The notes: generated from the letters alone by a model not told the origin. 64,000 nt of DNA from Corythucha ciliata (GCA_038030265.1 CM075943.1:35898001-35962000), one strand, 5' to 3'. Shown: positions 35,501 through 45,958, counted from the first letter of the stretch. Translations and numbers: made by a program.

Positions 35501-38006
35501 TGCACTCTTTCCGACCGCCAGCTGCCGGAGCGAAATTTTTTATTTTGGAAATATTCATAAATTAAATGCGCATCTTAGGTCATTTTTTATCGTCCTCCTT
35601 CCCCGAAAGAAAGATTTTGCTAAAACCTGAAGGTTATTTTCAAACCCAAATCGACATTTCGCAAATAATTGAGTTTTTAGTGGGTTGTGAATTTTACCTT
35701 TTATGAATGTTTTTCGCGCCAAATCTGGTTGGTTGATCGTGGATGTTCGGTGAAGCTAAATGAAAGCCTGCTCCGCCCGTGACAAGGGTTCCTGTTATGA
35801 CTCCGAGTGCAAGTAAATGATACACATTTTTTAAGAAACTGTGGGGGGGGGGGGAGGCTAAGCGCCGCTTAATACTTATAAGAAAACTATATCCAAAATA
35901 AAACATTTCACGCTACAAATTCTTTTCTATTACAGCTCACAGATTTATCTCTTAATCATGCCCTCCCTTCTCCACTTCTATATTGCAAGAAATAACTACC
36001 TAACGCCTGCATGCAGATGGTGAGATTTCACAGGTGTTTATTTTCGTCTAGCTTGCCTATTAAAAATAACGCGGGTAGTTATATATAAAAAACTTCTTGC
36101 AAGGCGTGTTGTACAGCGAAGAAATATTTTTGTTTCAGGTGGCTGGTAAAAGGGATCCAGAACAAGAGGCGGAGGTTCAACGATGGATCGAAGCTGTCAC
36201 CGGTGAAAAATTTCCTCCTGGTAAGAATTTTATTGTACTCGGTGAGCGGTGTTTTCTCCTTCAAATTAATTCATTTATTTATTGCTTCTCTGCAATCAGG
36301 CGTCCCTTACGAACTGGCCCTCCGAGATGGGATTCTGCTCTGTAAGCTTATGAACAACCTGATGCCTGGATGCATTCAGAAAGTCAATGTGACCGGCGGA
36401 GACTACAAATTAATGGACAACATCAATCAGTGAGGCCATTAAAATTTGAATTAAGTGAAGTCCCGTCTTATTTCTTATAATTAAACGCGAAACGCGATAC
36501 CATTTAACAGTTTGCGGTTAAAATAGTAGAATTATTCAATACATTTTTTTTATGTGCCTACCCATTCGTGATTTCGTGAAGAAAACATTTATAATATGTA
36601 GTTGGAATTAACATTCTAATTCACAATTCAAAGCATGCAAACATTGGAAGTCTTCAATCTTCGAATTATGCGCGCAAGAAATCTATTTTCCGCGAAGTGT
36701 GGCGCGTACGTCGTCCTAAAAACGCGTATTTTAAGCGAATTCCAGTAGCCCTAATTTGAACGTGCTATTCTAAGACTTCTCGGCGTTGCAACTCGTTTCT
36801 CTTTCATTTCGCGAACGATATGCGGCTTTTTCCCCTTATAAAAGTGAAAACTCGATTCTTTCTTCGCGTTCTTCCCTACAGTTGAGCTCCTGGCTCATCG
36901 TATTCTCCTGGTAGAATTTCCCTAAGTTGCGGGAATATTTCCGCAATTGGTAGAGTTCCCGCGGGAAAAGCCCGAAGGAGTATGTGAAAGAAACTGACCT
37001 GATGGAACTAAAGACATGCTAGGATACTACTATTATTGTCACTGCAAGGATTCCCCCCCCCTTCATCCGTCCACTCCGCCACAACAAACGCCATCGCGTT
37101 CAAAGTCCAATCGAACGATTCACATTTACCGCCCCTGAAAGTAAAAATTGAAATGAAAATACGAAAATGAAGGGAGAGGGGAAAATTTTTAATTGGGTGG
37201 GAAGGGGGTGGCAAAGAAGACAACCCTCCCCATATTCTCGATACCAACCCACGTCCATCAAATCTGACATGCCATGGATACCCAAGCGGCGGCCCAAGTA
37301 TTAGGAGTGTAGGAAGAGGCAAGAGCTCCGGTTTAAACAGTCTCACGAATGCTACCCCGCTCTCTTTCTCATCACCTAAAAGGTCGACAACCACTCTCCC
37401 AAGCTTCGGTTTCCCCGCTCCAAACAACTTGTGTGTGTGTGGGTGTGTGTGTGTGTTGTATGCGCACGTGAGAGGGCAAAAACTATTACATCTACAGCAA
37501 CAACAACAATTAGCAATTCATTAATTTTGTTCTGTTCAGGTTCCAAAAGGCCTGCATCAAATACGGCGTCCCCGATGTTGACCTGTTTCAGACGGTCGAT
37601 CTCTTCGATCAGAAGAATATCGCAACGGTGACGATGACCATTTACGCCATTGGTCGCACGGTGCGTCTTTTGTTATTATGCACAAAGCTAGTGAAAAGGG
37701 CTATAATGATTAGGGCAAGAGCTAAAGCTTTCTACGGCACCTTCATTTTATCCCATATTTATGTGCAACTTTGATTTTTACTCGTAAAAATAATTGAATC
37801 CTTTAATTATGTAGGCCTATAAACACCCCGAATGGCGAGGACCCTGGCTGGGACCGAAACCCTCTGAAGAGAACAGAAGGGAATGGACCGAACAACAATT
37901 AAGAGCCGGCGAGTGTGTCATCGGACTGCAGGCTGGGCAAAATAAAGGGGCGACTCAGGCAGGTCAAAATTTTGGCGCTACGAGGAAAATTCTTTTGGGA
38001 AAGTAG
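22224..38006 (+). CDS. Mp20: Muscle protein 20-like (calponin/transgelin family)
   Basis: Actin-associated calponin-homology protein of synchronous muscle. Exons 36139-36220, 36300-36429, 37540-37660 and 37815-38006 encode a CH domain (KRDPEQEAEVQRWIEA, LRDGILLCKLMNNL, GGDYKLMDNINQFQ, VDLFDQKNIATVTMTIYAIG). They end in the family's C-terminal calponin repeat (AGQNKGATQAGQNF, KILLGK, TAG stop). That part opens in frame with VAGKRDP and lacks a Met. The only good first exon I found upstream is 22224-22247, ATG TCG AAC CGA CCA ATT TGG CAG then GTAAGG (MSNRPIWQ), phase 0 and so compatible. It gives 182 residues against 184 in Drosophila Mp20. The exon 1 link across 13.9 kb is inference; exons 2-5 are firm. 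AATAAA signals lie at 38410 and 38499. Confidence 0.85.
22428..22437 (+). promoter_or_regulatory. MEF2-like site
   Basis: TTAAAAATAA fits the MEF2 consensus YTAWWWWTAR. It is about 180 bp into Mp20 intron 1. Such matches arise by chance in AT-rich DNA. Confidence 0.3.
22696..22705 (+). promoter_or_regulatory. MEF2-like site, perfect CTAAAAATAG
   Basis: CTAAAAATAG is the optimal MEF2 core. It lies about 450 bp past the proposed Mp20 first exon. MEF2 is an established activator of muscle genes, so the position is suggestive. Confidence 0.4.
22706..23933. other. Mp20 intron 1, proximal unclassified part
   Basis: No gene or clear repeat family seen apart from an 18-T run near 23060. Short open frames at 22757-22981 and 23201-23419 lack codon or family support. 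Confidence 0.4.
23934..24100. mobile_element. Hairpin MITE with GGGGTGCACTAATGGTGG-type end
   Basis: CACTAATGGTGGATTTCACC pairs with GGTGGTGAAATCAACTATTA. CGGCTTAACTAA pairs with the inner TTAGTTAAGCCG-like block. The whole is about 165 bp, palindromic and non-coding. Confidence 0.7.
24540..25340. repeat. Degenerate tandem array, about 30-bp unit (family D)
   Basis: Units read roughly CCAGAAACTTGCAATTTCGC followed by GGAAATAAA, best preserved at 24745-24815 and 24908-24950. Between them the units are eroded or interrupted by unrelated sequence. A stretch of similar words (TTTGCAATTTCGG, TAGCCTCGAAAC) continues at 25960-26290. Confidence 0.65.
25413..25653. repeat. Long inverted repeat with hammerhead-like core
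   Basis: Arms of about 100 nt are almost identical in reverse complement around a spacer of about 40 nt. The right arm at 25561-25600 contains CCGAAGA, a stem TGGCTC/GAGC, then TGAAAACCGG, which follows the hammerhead ribozyme layout CUGANGA-stem-GAAA with a U-to-C change. Penelope-like elements are known to carry hammerheads in terminal repeats, and one such element occurs at 62872. No protein coding capacity. Confidence 0.6.
25654..25939. mobile_element. MITE with CAAGGTGATTAAAC terminal inverted repeats
   Basis: CAAGGTGATTAAACTTTCTA plus TAGGTGCCGCAAATCT pairs with AGATTTGCGGCACCTA plus TAGAAGAGTTTAGTCACCTTG at the far end, about 286 bp apart. A lone AAGGTGATTAAA at 25364 and GCAATG words on both outer sides suggest that the neighbouring palindrome disturbed one end. 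Confidence 0.65.
26327..26432. repeat. Inverted repeat with CTGATGA hammerhead-like motif
   Basis: TTTATTGGTCGAATCGATTT pairs with AAATCGATTCGACCAATAAA. At 26388 CTGATGA is followed by a GGCC/GGC stem and then AAAAATCG, that is, the hammerhead layout with GAAA decayed to AAAA. Probably a relic of a Penelope-like element end. Confidence 0.55.
27117..27617. mobile_element. Non-autonomous DNA transposon with GAGGAAGTTTCA ends
   Basis: Termini ATGAGGAAGTTTCA and TGAAACTTCCTCAT are perfect inverted repeats about 500 bp apart, with AT at both outer edges. Part of the interior recurs in reverse orientation at 48545-48757. The minus-strand open frame 27248-27442 is short and unsupported. The ends resemble those of the elements at 38577 and 48010 (GRGGAASTTKCA). 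Confidence 0.75.
28282..30181 (-). CDS. Chd64: Calponin-family protein, Chd64-like
   Basis: Small CH-domain actin-binding protein. Exons 30181-30176 (ATG GTT), 29043-28844, 28779-28659 and 28464-28282 give 169 residues. The sequence begins MVGRNKEQEQEVIEW and continues with the CH domain (LRDGVVLCNLINKLAPGSVK, FQLMENIQRFQ, FQTADLFERRNIAQVTLCIY). It ends with a calponin-like stretch (LNLQMGYNKGASQSGLGAF, GNTRHM). These tails distinguish it from the Mp20-type gene and match what I recall of the Chd64/calponin group, so the symbol is a best fit. The two-codon first exon is inferred from ATG, donor GTAAG and phase; another 5' exon cannot be excluded. The gene lies entirely inside Mp20 intron 1 on the opposite strand. 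Confidence 0.88.
30184..32224. other. Mp20 intron 1, unclassified middle part
   Basis: Includes the 5' flank of the Chd64-like gene. Open frames at 31162-31419 (-), 31533-31895 (-) and 31711-31983 (+) overlap each other and show no domain I recognise; they may be worn transposon DNA. Nothing else supported. Confidence 0.4.
32225..33450. repeat. Degenerate tandem array, 30-bp unit (family A, largest block)
   Basis: Some 35-40 units of the form TTTTTCTCAATTTTAGCCGC plus GAATTAGCG. In the second half (from about 33100) the opposite strand of the same unit is read, so the array contains an internal inversion. A 41-T run at 32534-32574 interrupts it. Stops occur in every frame. Confidence 0.85.
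33858..34217. mobile_element. Palindromic Tc1/mariner-type MITE
   Basis: Ends CAGGGTGCGGCAGATAATGT and its complement, flanked by TA on each side (33856-33857, 34218-34219), the target of the Tc1/mariner superfamily. Almost the whole 360 bp is one palindrome with arms of about 170 bp. A shorter copy is at 45683-45958. No transposase. Confidence 0.88.
34253..35378. repeat. Satellite: four tandem units of about 295 bp
   Basis: GTTAGCACGATAACTCTCGT starts units at 34261, 34556, 34852 and 35149 (the third differs slightly). Spacing is 295-297 bp. Units share CCGGTCGGTATTGCATTTGG, a G-rich stretch and TTTTAATTTTTTGAAAAAGT. The fourth is cut short near 35378. Confidence 0.9.
35379..36138. other. 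End of Mp20 intron 1
   Basis: No gene or repeat family seen. Exon 2 of Mp20 follows after TTTTTGTTTCAG. Confidence 0.5.
36430..37539 (+). other. Mp20 intron 3
   Basis: A 1.1-kb intron. A (GT)n microsatellite lies at about 37429-37457 and a C-run near 37052. No exon or transposon seen; antisense open frames at 37008-37427 have no family match that I know. Confidence 0.6.
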
Positions 38007-38576
38007 AAAGCCATTTTATAGTAGACGCAACAAAAAAAAAGCTAAAATACCGCCGCAGTATAAGTCCGACTAACCGGTTTCGATAAGGCACTACAAAACA
38101 CGAATACTGCACCACGAAAATCGGCGCCATACTTGGTCCCTCGTATGATTATAATTATCACCTGATCTCGTTGACAAGTAGGATATTTTTATTTATTTCG
38201 ACCGCGTTCCGCGTTTGTTTGCTGTTACGATAACAATTTTTTCATTCATGATATTGCGTTTACCCTAACGACTGAGGGACCAAATATGGCGCTGGAGTCC
38301 GTGTTGCAGTACCTGTTTTAAAGGTTCTCTAGTTTCGAGGCTTTAAAAACTACCAACCTATTTATTTTGTTTCCAGGCTTTGAATTCTATTTATTTTAAC
38401 TTATTTTGTAATAAACTTCGTAATTTTCATTTTTCACCGGCTTAATGCCTCTCAATTACTCGCTATGTGCTGTTGTATCAATTTAATTTATTTCGACGAA
38501 TAAAATGTTTTGAAGGCTATGTTGTACGTTTGACTCTTCCATTTAGAGACCGAACAATCGGCTTCAGAGGCTCAAT

Positions 38577-39001
38577 GGGGAACTTGCACATTTTGCAAAA
38601 GTTGGTGTTTCTTAAAAAGAGAAAGCTACATACAAGCCTACCGCTCACATTAAACTTTGAAATCAATCGAGGATGCTTTTTTAGCGAATTTTTAAAAAAT
38701 TTTGAGTGGGGGTTCGATTACGTCAAAACTTATTTATTGAAATGGATGATGTGGGGAAGAGGGGGTTAGACGCGTTAACTGGAGGGAAATTTTTCATGTT
38801 ATTTTGTAAACAAACAATTTCAGAGTTCCCTCAAATGCTTTTTCCCCTCGCACCATCCATCCCCTTCTGAAGAACTTCGAACCTTTTTTAAAAATATTAA
38901 AACGCACCAATCGGCTTGCAACTTCCGTTGTTATCCTTCAGTTCACGGGTCAAATCACCAGTATGCTTTTCTTCCCAATCTGAGACTCATGCAAGTTCCC
39001 C
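38577..39001. mobile_element. Non-autonomous DNA transposon with GGGGAACTTGCA ends
   Basis: ATGGGGAACTTGCA at the left and TGCAAGTTCCCCAT at the right are perfect inverted repeats, with AT on both outer edges. The interior matches the element at 48010-48451 in the opposite orientation. Open frame 38467-38769 crosses its border, so it is not a gene. Confidence 0.8.
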
Positions 39002-40077
39002 ATTCACAATTTCCGGGGTCTAATGAAAGCTTTAGGGCAAGATTTATAGTTTTCAGGACTTCAATTGTCATCTGCGGAGCCTAATTTGTGGTTTCTAAGC
39101 TTAGAATACAAGGTTTTTCGTTTCTGGTAGGCATATTCATGGAAAGTGGCGTAGGAACGTCTTTAATTAAATGTTGGCCTCCCACTAAAGAGCGACGGTG
39201 AAGGGCTCACTAAGATACACAGCCTTCAACCCACGCGGAACCTAAAATGGGGATTTTTCCTAGATAAAAACCAATATTTCTGATTCAGAGTTAACGATTT
39301 TTTGAGCTGAATTTATCATTTCCAGACCAAACAGATATGAACTGCGGTCAAATTGTCACTTTTAGAGCCGAAAAGTGTAGAGAGTTAGTCGAATTAATTG
39401 TTTGCAGTTGACAATGAGTTTCTTCTATTCGACAATTTAAACCGAGTTTTGCCGGCTATATTCATGAGCCTATACCAGTAGCGTACCGTGGTAGAGGCAA
39501 GGAACCAAGGAGGGCGGACCGTCTACGGCCCCCGAAAAGCTTAAATGATACGGAAAAATTGGGATTTTTAGGTGTTATGTTAATGGATGAAAAAGACGGC
39601 TTGGTATCAGGTTAGACGACGATTTGGCTCTTATTGATGATGTTCATTCCATCCGACTGGCTTCAATTTCATTAAAGCGCTCTATCGGAGCTAAAACTAA
39701 AAAAAATGCACTAATTCGCGTTCTCTCGATACAACTTCCAACAATCGCTAATAAGACGGTAGTGGCCTTTCCATGGAAAAAACAAATAAATAACGCTAAT
39801 GTACCTACTTTTCTTCGGCCAATCAAATTAAGATAAAGCGGTAGTCCATGACAAATGAAAGCGAAAAAATCGCGAATTTACGATTTTTTTTTGAAAAATG
39901 CTATTTTGTGGCTAATAAGGGGCCCCACATAATGTAGAGATTTCCGCTCCGGGACGTATTAGGTGTGGTCCGTCACTGCCTCCCTCACACAGATCAGATA
40001 ATCTCATATTCCCAGCTACCCCAAGCTGAACGACCCTGAAGGCCACACCATCAAAATAATCGATTTATGAGTCTCTC
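39002..40077. other. Intergenic region left of the large TIR element
   Basis: Very worn words of the 30-bp array type (CAATTTCCGGGGTCTAATG, AATTTGTGGTTTCTAAG) at about 39005-39430. The rest shows nothing I can support. Confidence 0.4.
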
Positions 40078-40408
40078 GGACGACGGGATGCCGACAACGG
40101 GGCGAAAAAAGGTAATTCTCTTCGACTGTTATCTTTTCTTGGGTCGTTACCTCTACACAAGTCCAAAAACAACCATCACTCTCATATCATTAAAAACAAA
40201 TTCTCCTAATAGTTGGTCTGCGAACAGCAATAGTGATGTGCTAAATTTCATGCTCGACTATTTTGTGTTGTAATGTTGGCAAAACAACTGACGTCACTTT
40301 TATCTGTTTATTCACCTTTACTTTGGTAATTCAGTTGACGAATGATCCTCCGTATTTGAAAATTCCTTTATAGAACATCGGTGTGACAAGATAACTCAAT
40401 AAGACTCA

Positions 40409-40546
40409 TGCCCGTATTTATGAACGTTCCTTGACATGAAGGAACCCTTGAAATTCATTTGAACAGATGTTTTTATTCCGATAAAAACTGTTCTTAACGG
40501 TTCCTTGACTCAAGGAGGCTTCAAGGAACGTTCATAAATACGGGCC
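40409..40546. mobile_element. Hairpin MITE, TATTTATGAACGTTCCTTGA family, in left TIR
   Basis: GCCCGTATTTATGAACGTTC and its complement close a hairpin of about 138 bp flanked by TCA. The right TIR of the host element (about 45513-45520) has the uninterrupted empty site, with one TCA. This gives direct evidence of insertion with a 3-bp duplication. Confidence 0.9.
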
Positions 40547-41094
40547 TCAATCTCCTTTCGAATGCGTGTTTTTTTTTTATGGAATTATTCATATTGTAAG
40601 TGCCTCAATTGTATAACAATCTATCTAATGAAGGATTTAAGGTAATTCATCGCGCAATATTCTTCTAGCTACCTCACGGAACTATCATCCGATACAATTC
40701 ATGCTTCTGTTTTGCTTTCTAATCCAACAGGTACTCTCTAGTGCTTCAAATTTAGACTCTGACTGACCAATAAAATAAGAGTTTTCCCCACTTTGAGGCT
40801 TGTGAGATTCAACAGGGTATCTCTCAAAAGTGACGAAATTATGCTATTTTGACCGTTACAGGTGAGAAGGTGTTGTCCTACGGCTTAAAACTCTCGACGC
40901 TATATTAACAGCTACTCTAGTGCTTCAAATTTAGACTCTGGGTGCCCAGTAAAGCAATAATTTGCCCCGCTTTAAGGCTTGTAAGTTGCACCGGAGTACC
41001 TCCCAAAAGTGACGAAATGACGAAATCTAGCCATTTTGACTGTTATACAGGTGTTGCCCTCCTGCTGAGAACTGTGACGTATATTAGTGGGACA

Positions 41095-41103
41095 AGAGAG
41101 AGA

Positions 41104-41143
<40 letters not shown>

Positions 41144-41147
41144 GAGA
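41095..41147. repeat. (AG)n microsatellite
   Basis: About 50 bp of AG with two GTG interruptions, inside the large TIR element. The duplicated copy has a shorter version at 43776-43816. Confidence 0.95.
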
Positions 41148-41235
41148 ACGGTGAAGGGAAAAGACTCATAGGAGACTCGGTGACTGGGGAGTACGGCGCA
41201 GGCCCGCCTGGCATGTCGGGGGTGGGGAGTAGCCC

Positions 41236-42305
41236 TTAAATAGGGAAGAACCGGCAGCAGCAAGCAAGGTTGGCCCACGCAAGTGTTACGCTCAGAGACT
41301 CGGTCCGCAGCATCGGAGAGTCAGATCGGAAACCGGAAACGCGAAAGGATAAGTCAGTATAGAAGTCAGACTCGATCCGTCGGAATCGGAGAGTCGCCAC
41401 GAAGGTTCTGGAAATTACAAGTACGATTTGTTCGAGAGAGTTAGTTTCAAAGTGAGTCAGTGCCTCAGTTAAATCGGTTCAAAAGTAAAGTCAGAGCGAA
41501 AGGGCCTTAAGTGAGTCAAGCGGTAGAAGTCCGCGGTTGTGAGTCAGTGTCTCAGTCTAGGCAGACAGTAGATCGGTTCGTGACTCTGTTGAAGTGTGCC
41601 GAGTTGGTTGTCCAGGGTCTCCCCTGAGACAAGTTCGTCACCGTCGTTGTGGTCGTGCCTCATCCGAGGCAAGTTGTCTTCAGTCACCGTCGTTGTGGTG
41701 CCTCATCCGAGGCCAGTCGTCTTCAGTCCCCGTCGTTGTGGTACCTCATCCGAGGCCAGTCGTCTTCAGTCCCCGTCGTTGTGGTGCCTCATCCGAGGCC
41801 AGTCGTCTTCAGTCCCCGTCGTCGTGGTGCCTCATCGGAGGCCAGTCGTCTTCAGCCCCCGTCGTTGTGGTACCTCATCCGAGGCCAGTCGTCTTCAGTC
41901 CCCGTCGTCGTGGTGCCTCATCGGAGGCCAGTCGTCTTCAGCCCCCGTCGTTGTGGTGCCTCATCCGAGGCCAGTCGTCTTCAGTCCCCGTCGTCGTGGT
42001 GCCTCATCCGAGGCCAGTCGTCTTCAGCCCCCGTCGTTGTGGTGCCTCATCCGAGGCCAGTCGTCTTCAGTCGTCATGTCGTGCTGTCTCACTTGAGACA
42101 ACCCTCTGTTCCCGTGACCGTCGGTCGGTGAGTCAAACTATTCTCTTTCCCTGGCATTGCCTAGTGGTTGCATGCGTCTGGCTCCCTAGCCCTCGGGAAA
42201 CTTTCGGGCATTGGCCCGTTCTCTCTCTCTCGAATTGGGAGTATCAATCAAGTTCAATATTAGTTTTGTTCGTCGTTCTTTATGAAAATTATTGTACATA
42301 ATAAA
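41236..42305 (+). other. Possible transcription unit inside the TIR element
   Basis: TTAAATAG at 41236 resembles a TATA box and AATAAA lies at 42300-42305, just past the 43-bp array. In the duplicated copy TTAAATAG is kept (43906) but the AATAAA has lost one A. No start codon context or protein family supports a product. Read it only as a candidate non-coding transcript or a relic. Confidence 0.25.
41658..42075. repeat. 43-bp minisatellite, about 10 units
   Basis: CCTCATCCGAGGCCAGTCGT begins units at 41658, 41701, 41744 and so on every 43 bp up to about 42045. Units contain no stop on the plus strand, and because 43 is not a multiple of 3 all three frames stay open. That explains the long overlapping open frames here. 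GC content is far above the surroundings. Confidence 0.95.
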
Positions 42306-42824
42306 CATCGTTTTATGATATGTCGAGTAATTAAATCAGTCCTATCCTCCTCCTACACACCAAAGAGCAAGGGCCCTCGCAATTAAAGGGTCGAAGCTAA
42401 AGAAAAGAATAAGGGAAGGGAGAGGGAAACGTCCCCCCTCCCCCTAACGTTTAAAGAAACGTTACAGAACGCTCGACGTTTTATTAGAAGCTCCTCTAGT
42501 GCTTCAAATTTAGACTCTGGCTGAGGAGCATAAATATAAATATAAACGTCGATCGTTCTCAGCCGGAGGGCAACACCTGTAACGGTCAAAACGGCTAATT
42601 TTCGTCACTTTTGAGAGGCACTGTATTGCAACTTACAAGCCTTGAAGCAGGGCAAAGTCTTGTTTTATTGGACAGCTAGAGTCTAAATTTGAAGCGCTAG
42701 AGTACCTGTTGGATTAGAAAGCAAAACAGAAGCATGAATTGTATCGGATGACAGAGAGGATAATTTCATACGGAATCTTATCAAAGAGTATGAAATGCCT
42801 CGCATGTTTTAGCTTAATATTCTT

Positions 42825-43773
42825 GGGTCGTTACCTCTACACAAGTCCAAAAACAACCATCACTCTCATATCATTAAAAACAAATTCTCCTAATAGTTGG
42901 TCTGCGAACAGCAATAGTGATGTGCTAAATTTCATGCTCGACTATTTTGTGTTGTAATGTTGGCAAAACAACTGACGTCACTTTTATCTGTTTATTCACC
43001 TTTACTTTGGTAATTCAGTTGACGAATGATCCTCCGTATTTGAAAATGCCTTTATAGAACATCGGTGTGACAAGATAACTCAATAAGACTCATGCCCGTA
43101 TTTATGAACGTTCCTTGACATGAAGGAACCCTTGAAATTCATTTGAACAGATGTTTTTATTCCGATAAAAACTGTTCTCAACAGTTCCTTGACTCAAGGA
43201 GGCTTCAAGGAACGTTCATAAATACGGGCCTCAATTTCTTTCGAATGCGTGTTTTTTTTTAATGGAATTATTCATATTGTAAGTGCCTCAATTGTATAAC
43301 AATCTATCTAATGAAGGATTTAAGGTAATTCGTCGCGCAATATTCTTCTAGCTACCTCACGGAACTATCATCCGATACAATTCATGCTTCTGTTTTGCTT
43401 TCTAATCCAACAGGTACTCTCTAGTGCTTCAAATTTAGACTCTGACTGACCAATAAAATAAGAGTTTTCCCCACTTTGAGGCTTGTGAGATTCAACAGGG
43501 TATCTCTCAAAAGTGACGAAATTAAGCTATTTTGACCGTTACAGGTGAGAAGGTGTTGTCCTACGGCTTAAAACTCTCGACGCTATATTAACAGCTACTC
43601 TAGTGCTTCAAATTTAGACTCTGGGTGCCCAGTAAAGCAATAATTTGCCCCGCTTTAAGGCTTGTAAGTTGCACCGGAGTACCTCCCAAAAGTGACGAAA
43701 TGACGAATCTAGCCATTTTGACTGTTATACAGGTGTTGCCCTCCTGCTGAGAACTGTGACGTATATTAGTGGG

Positions 43774-43817
<44 letters not shown>

Positions 43818-45353
43818 ACGGTGAAGGGAAAAGACTCATAGGAGACTCCGTGACTGGGGAGTACGGCGCAGGCCCGCCTGGCATGTCGGGGGTGGGGAGT
43901 AGCCCTTAAATAGGGAAGAACCGGCAGCAGCAAGCAAGGTTGGCCCACGCAAGTGTTACGCTCAGAGACTCGGTCCGCAGCATCGGAGAGTCAGATCGGA
44001 AACCGGAAACGCGAAAGGATAAGTCAGTATAGAAGTCAGACTCGATCCGTCGGAATCGGAGAGTCGCCACGAAGTTCTGGAAATTACAAGTACGATTTGT
44101 TCGAGAGAGTTAGTTTCAAAGTGAGTCAGTGCCTCAGTTAAAATCGGTTCAAAAGTAAAGTCAGAGCGAAAGGGCCCTTAAGTGAGTCAAGCTGTAGAAG
44201 TCCGCGGTTGTGAGTCAGTGTCTCAGTCTAGGCAGACAGTAGATCGGTTCGTGACTCTGTTGAAGTGTTCCGAGTTGGTTGTCCAGGGTCTCCCCTGAGA
44301 CAAGTTCGTCACCCGTCGTTGTGGTCGTGCCTCATCCGAGGCAAGTTGTCTTCAGAGTCACCGTCGTGTGGTGCCTCATCCGAGGCCAGTCGTCTTCAGT
44401 CCCCGTCGTTGTGGTACCCTATCCGAGCCAGTCGTCTTCAGACCCCCGTCGTTGTGGTGCCTCATCCGAGGCCAGGGCGTCCTTCAGTCCCCGGTCGTCG
44501 TGGTGCCTCTCGGAGGCCAGTCGTCTCATCGGCCAGTCGTCTTCAGTCGTCTTCAGCCCCCGTCGTTGTGGTGCCTCATCCGAGGCCAGTCGTCTTCAGT
44601 CGTCATGTCGTGCTGTCTCACTTGAGACAACCCTCTGTTCCCGTGACCGTCGGTCGGTGAGTCAAACTATTCTCTTTCCCTGGCATTGCCTAGTGGTTGC
44701 ATGCGTCTGGCTCCCTAGCCCTCGGGAAACTTTCGGGCATTGGCCCGTTCTCTCTCTCTCGAATTGGGAGTATCAATCAAGTTCAATATTAGTTTTGTTC
44801 GTCGTTCTTTATGAAAATTATTGTACATAATAACATCGTTTTATGATATGTCGAGTAATTAAATCAGTCCTATCCTCCTCCTACACACCAAAGAGCAAGG
44901 GCCCTCGCAATTAAAGGGTCGAAGCTAAAGAAAAGAATAAGGGAAGGGAGAGGGAAACGTCCCCCCTCCCCCTAACGTTTAAAGAAACGTTACAGAACGC
45001 TCGACGTTTTATTAGAAGCTCCTCTAGTGCTTCAAAATTTAGACTCTGGCTGAGGAGCATAAATATAAATATAAACGTCGATCGTTCTCAGCCGGAGGGC
45101 AACACCTGTAACGGTCAAAACGGCTAATTTTCGTCACTTTTGAGAGGCACTGTATTGCAACTTACAAGCCTTGAAGCAGGGCAAAGTCTTGTTTTATTGG
45201 ACAGCTAGAGTCTAAATTTGAAGCGCTAGAGTACCTGTTGGATTAGAAAGCAAAACAGAAGCATGAATTGTATCGGATGACAGAGAGGATAATTTCATAC
45301 GGAATCTTATCAAAGAGTATGAAATGCCTCGCATGTTTTAGCTTAATATTCTT
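42825..45353. repeat. Second copy of a 2.7-kb internal tandem duplication
   Basis: Matches 40141-42824 nearly base for base, including the MITE, the (AG)n tract and the minisatellite. It is about 155 bp shorter, mainly within the minisatellite (44330-44604), where units show irregular one- to few-base indels. Confidence 0.92.
43093..43230. mobile_element. Hairpin MITE in the duplicated segment
   Basis: Same element and same TCA-flanked site as 40409-40546, so it was carried along by the internal duplication rather than inserted separately. Confidence 0.88.
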
Positions 45354-45682
45354 TGGTTTTACAAACCCGTGTAATAAGTTCCGTGAGGTAGCTAGAAGAA
45401 TATTGCGCGACGATCGACGAAGGACCTTAAATCCTTCATTAGATAGGTTGTTATTTACAATTGGGGCACTTACAATATGAATAATTTCAGAAACAAAACA
45501 CGCATTCGAAAGGAGATTGAGTCTTATTGAGTTATGTTGTCACACCGATGTTCTGTAAAGGAATTTTCAAATACGTAGGATCATTCGTCAACTGAATTAC
45601 CAAAGTAAAGGTAAATAAATAGATAAAAGTGACGTCAGTTGTGTGGCCAACACTACAACACAAAATAGTCGAGCATGAAATA

Positions 45683-45958
45683 CAGGGTGCGGCAGATAAT
45701 GTGGACCACCCATTTTTCTCCGCTATTATTGATGATATTGGAATGGTGCTCGGAGTTATGTCCCCTTGATCTTAGGTGAGGATTTCATATTTCATAAAGT
45801 TAGGTCAAATTTGGGCCCTACCGGGGCTCAATAAAAATTTTTGGGCTACAGATATGAAATCCTCACCTAAGATCAAGGGGACATAACTCCGAGCACCATT
45901 CCAATATCACAATAATAGCGGAGAAAAATGGGTGGTCCACATTATCTGCCGCACCCCG
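45683..45958. mobile_element. Tc1/mariner-type MITE in the right TIR
   Basis: CAGGGTGCGGCAGATAATGT and its complement, bordered by TA. It interrupts the right inverted repeat of the large element, whose left arm lacks it. It is 84 bp shorter than the copy at 33858 because part of the palindrome centre is missing. Confidence 0.9.

Noticed and set aside
41594..42301. Three overlapping long open frames with Ser/Val/Pro-rich repeats
   Set aside because: They are a by-product of a 43-bp repeat without plus-strand stops that shifts frame each unit. No start context or family, and the second copy is riddled with indels.
41095..42330. Interior of the TIR element as an LTR (TATA-like box, AATAAA, TGT...ACA words)
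   Set aside because: No primer-binding site, polypurine tract or gag-pol found, and the 8-bp duplication and inverted ends belong to the larger element.
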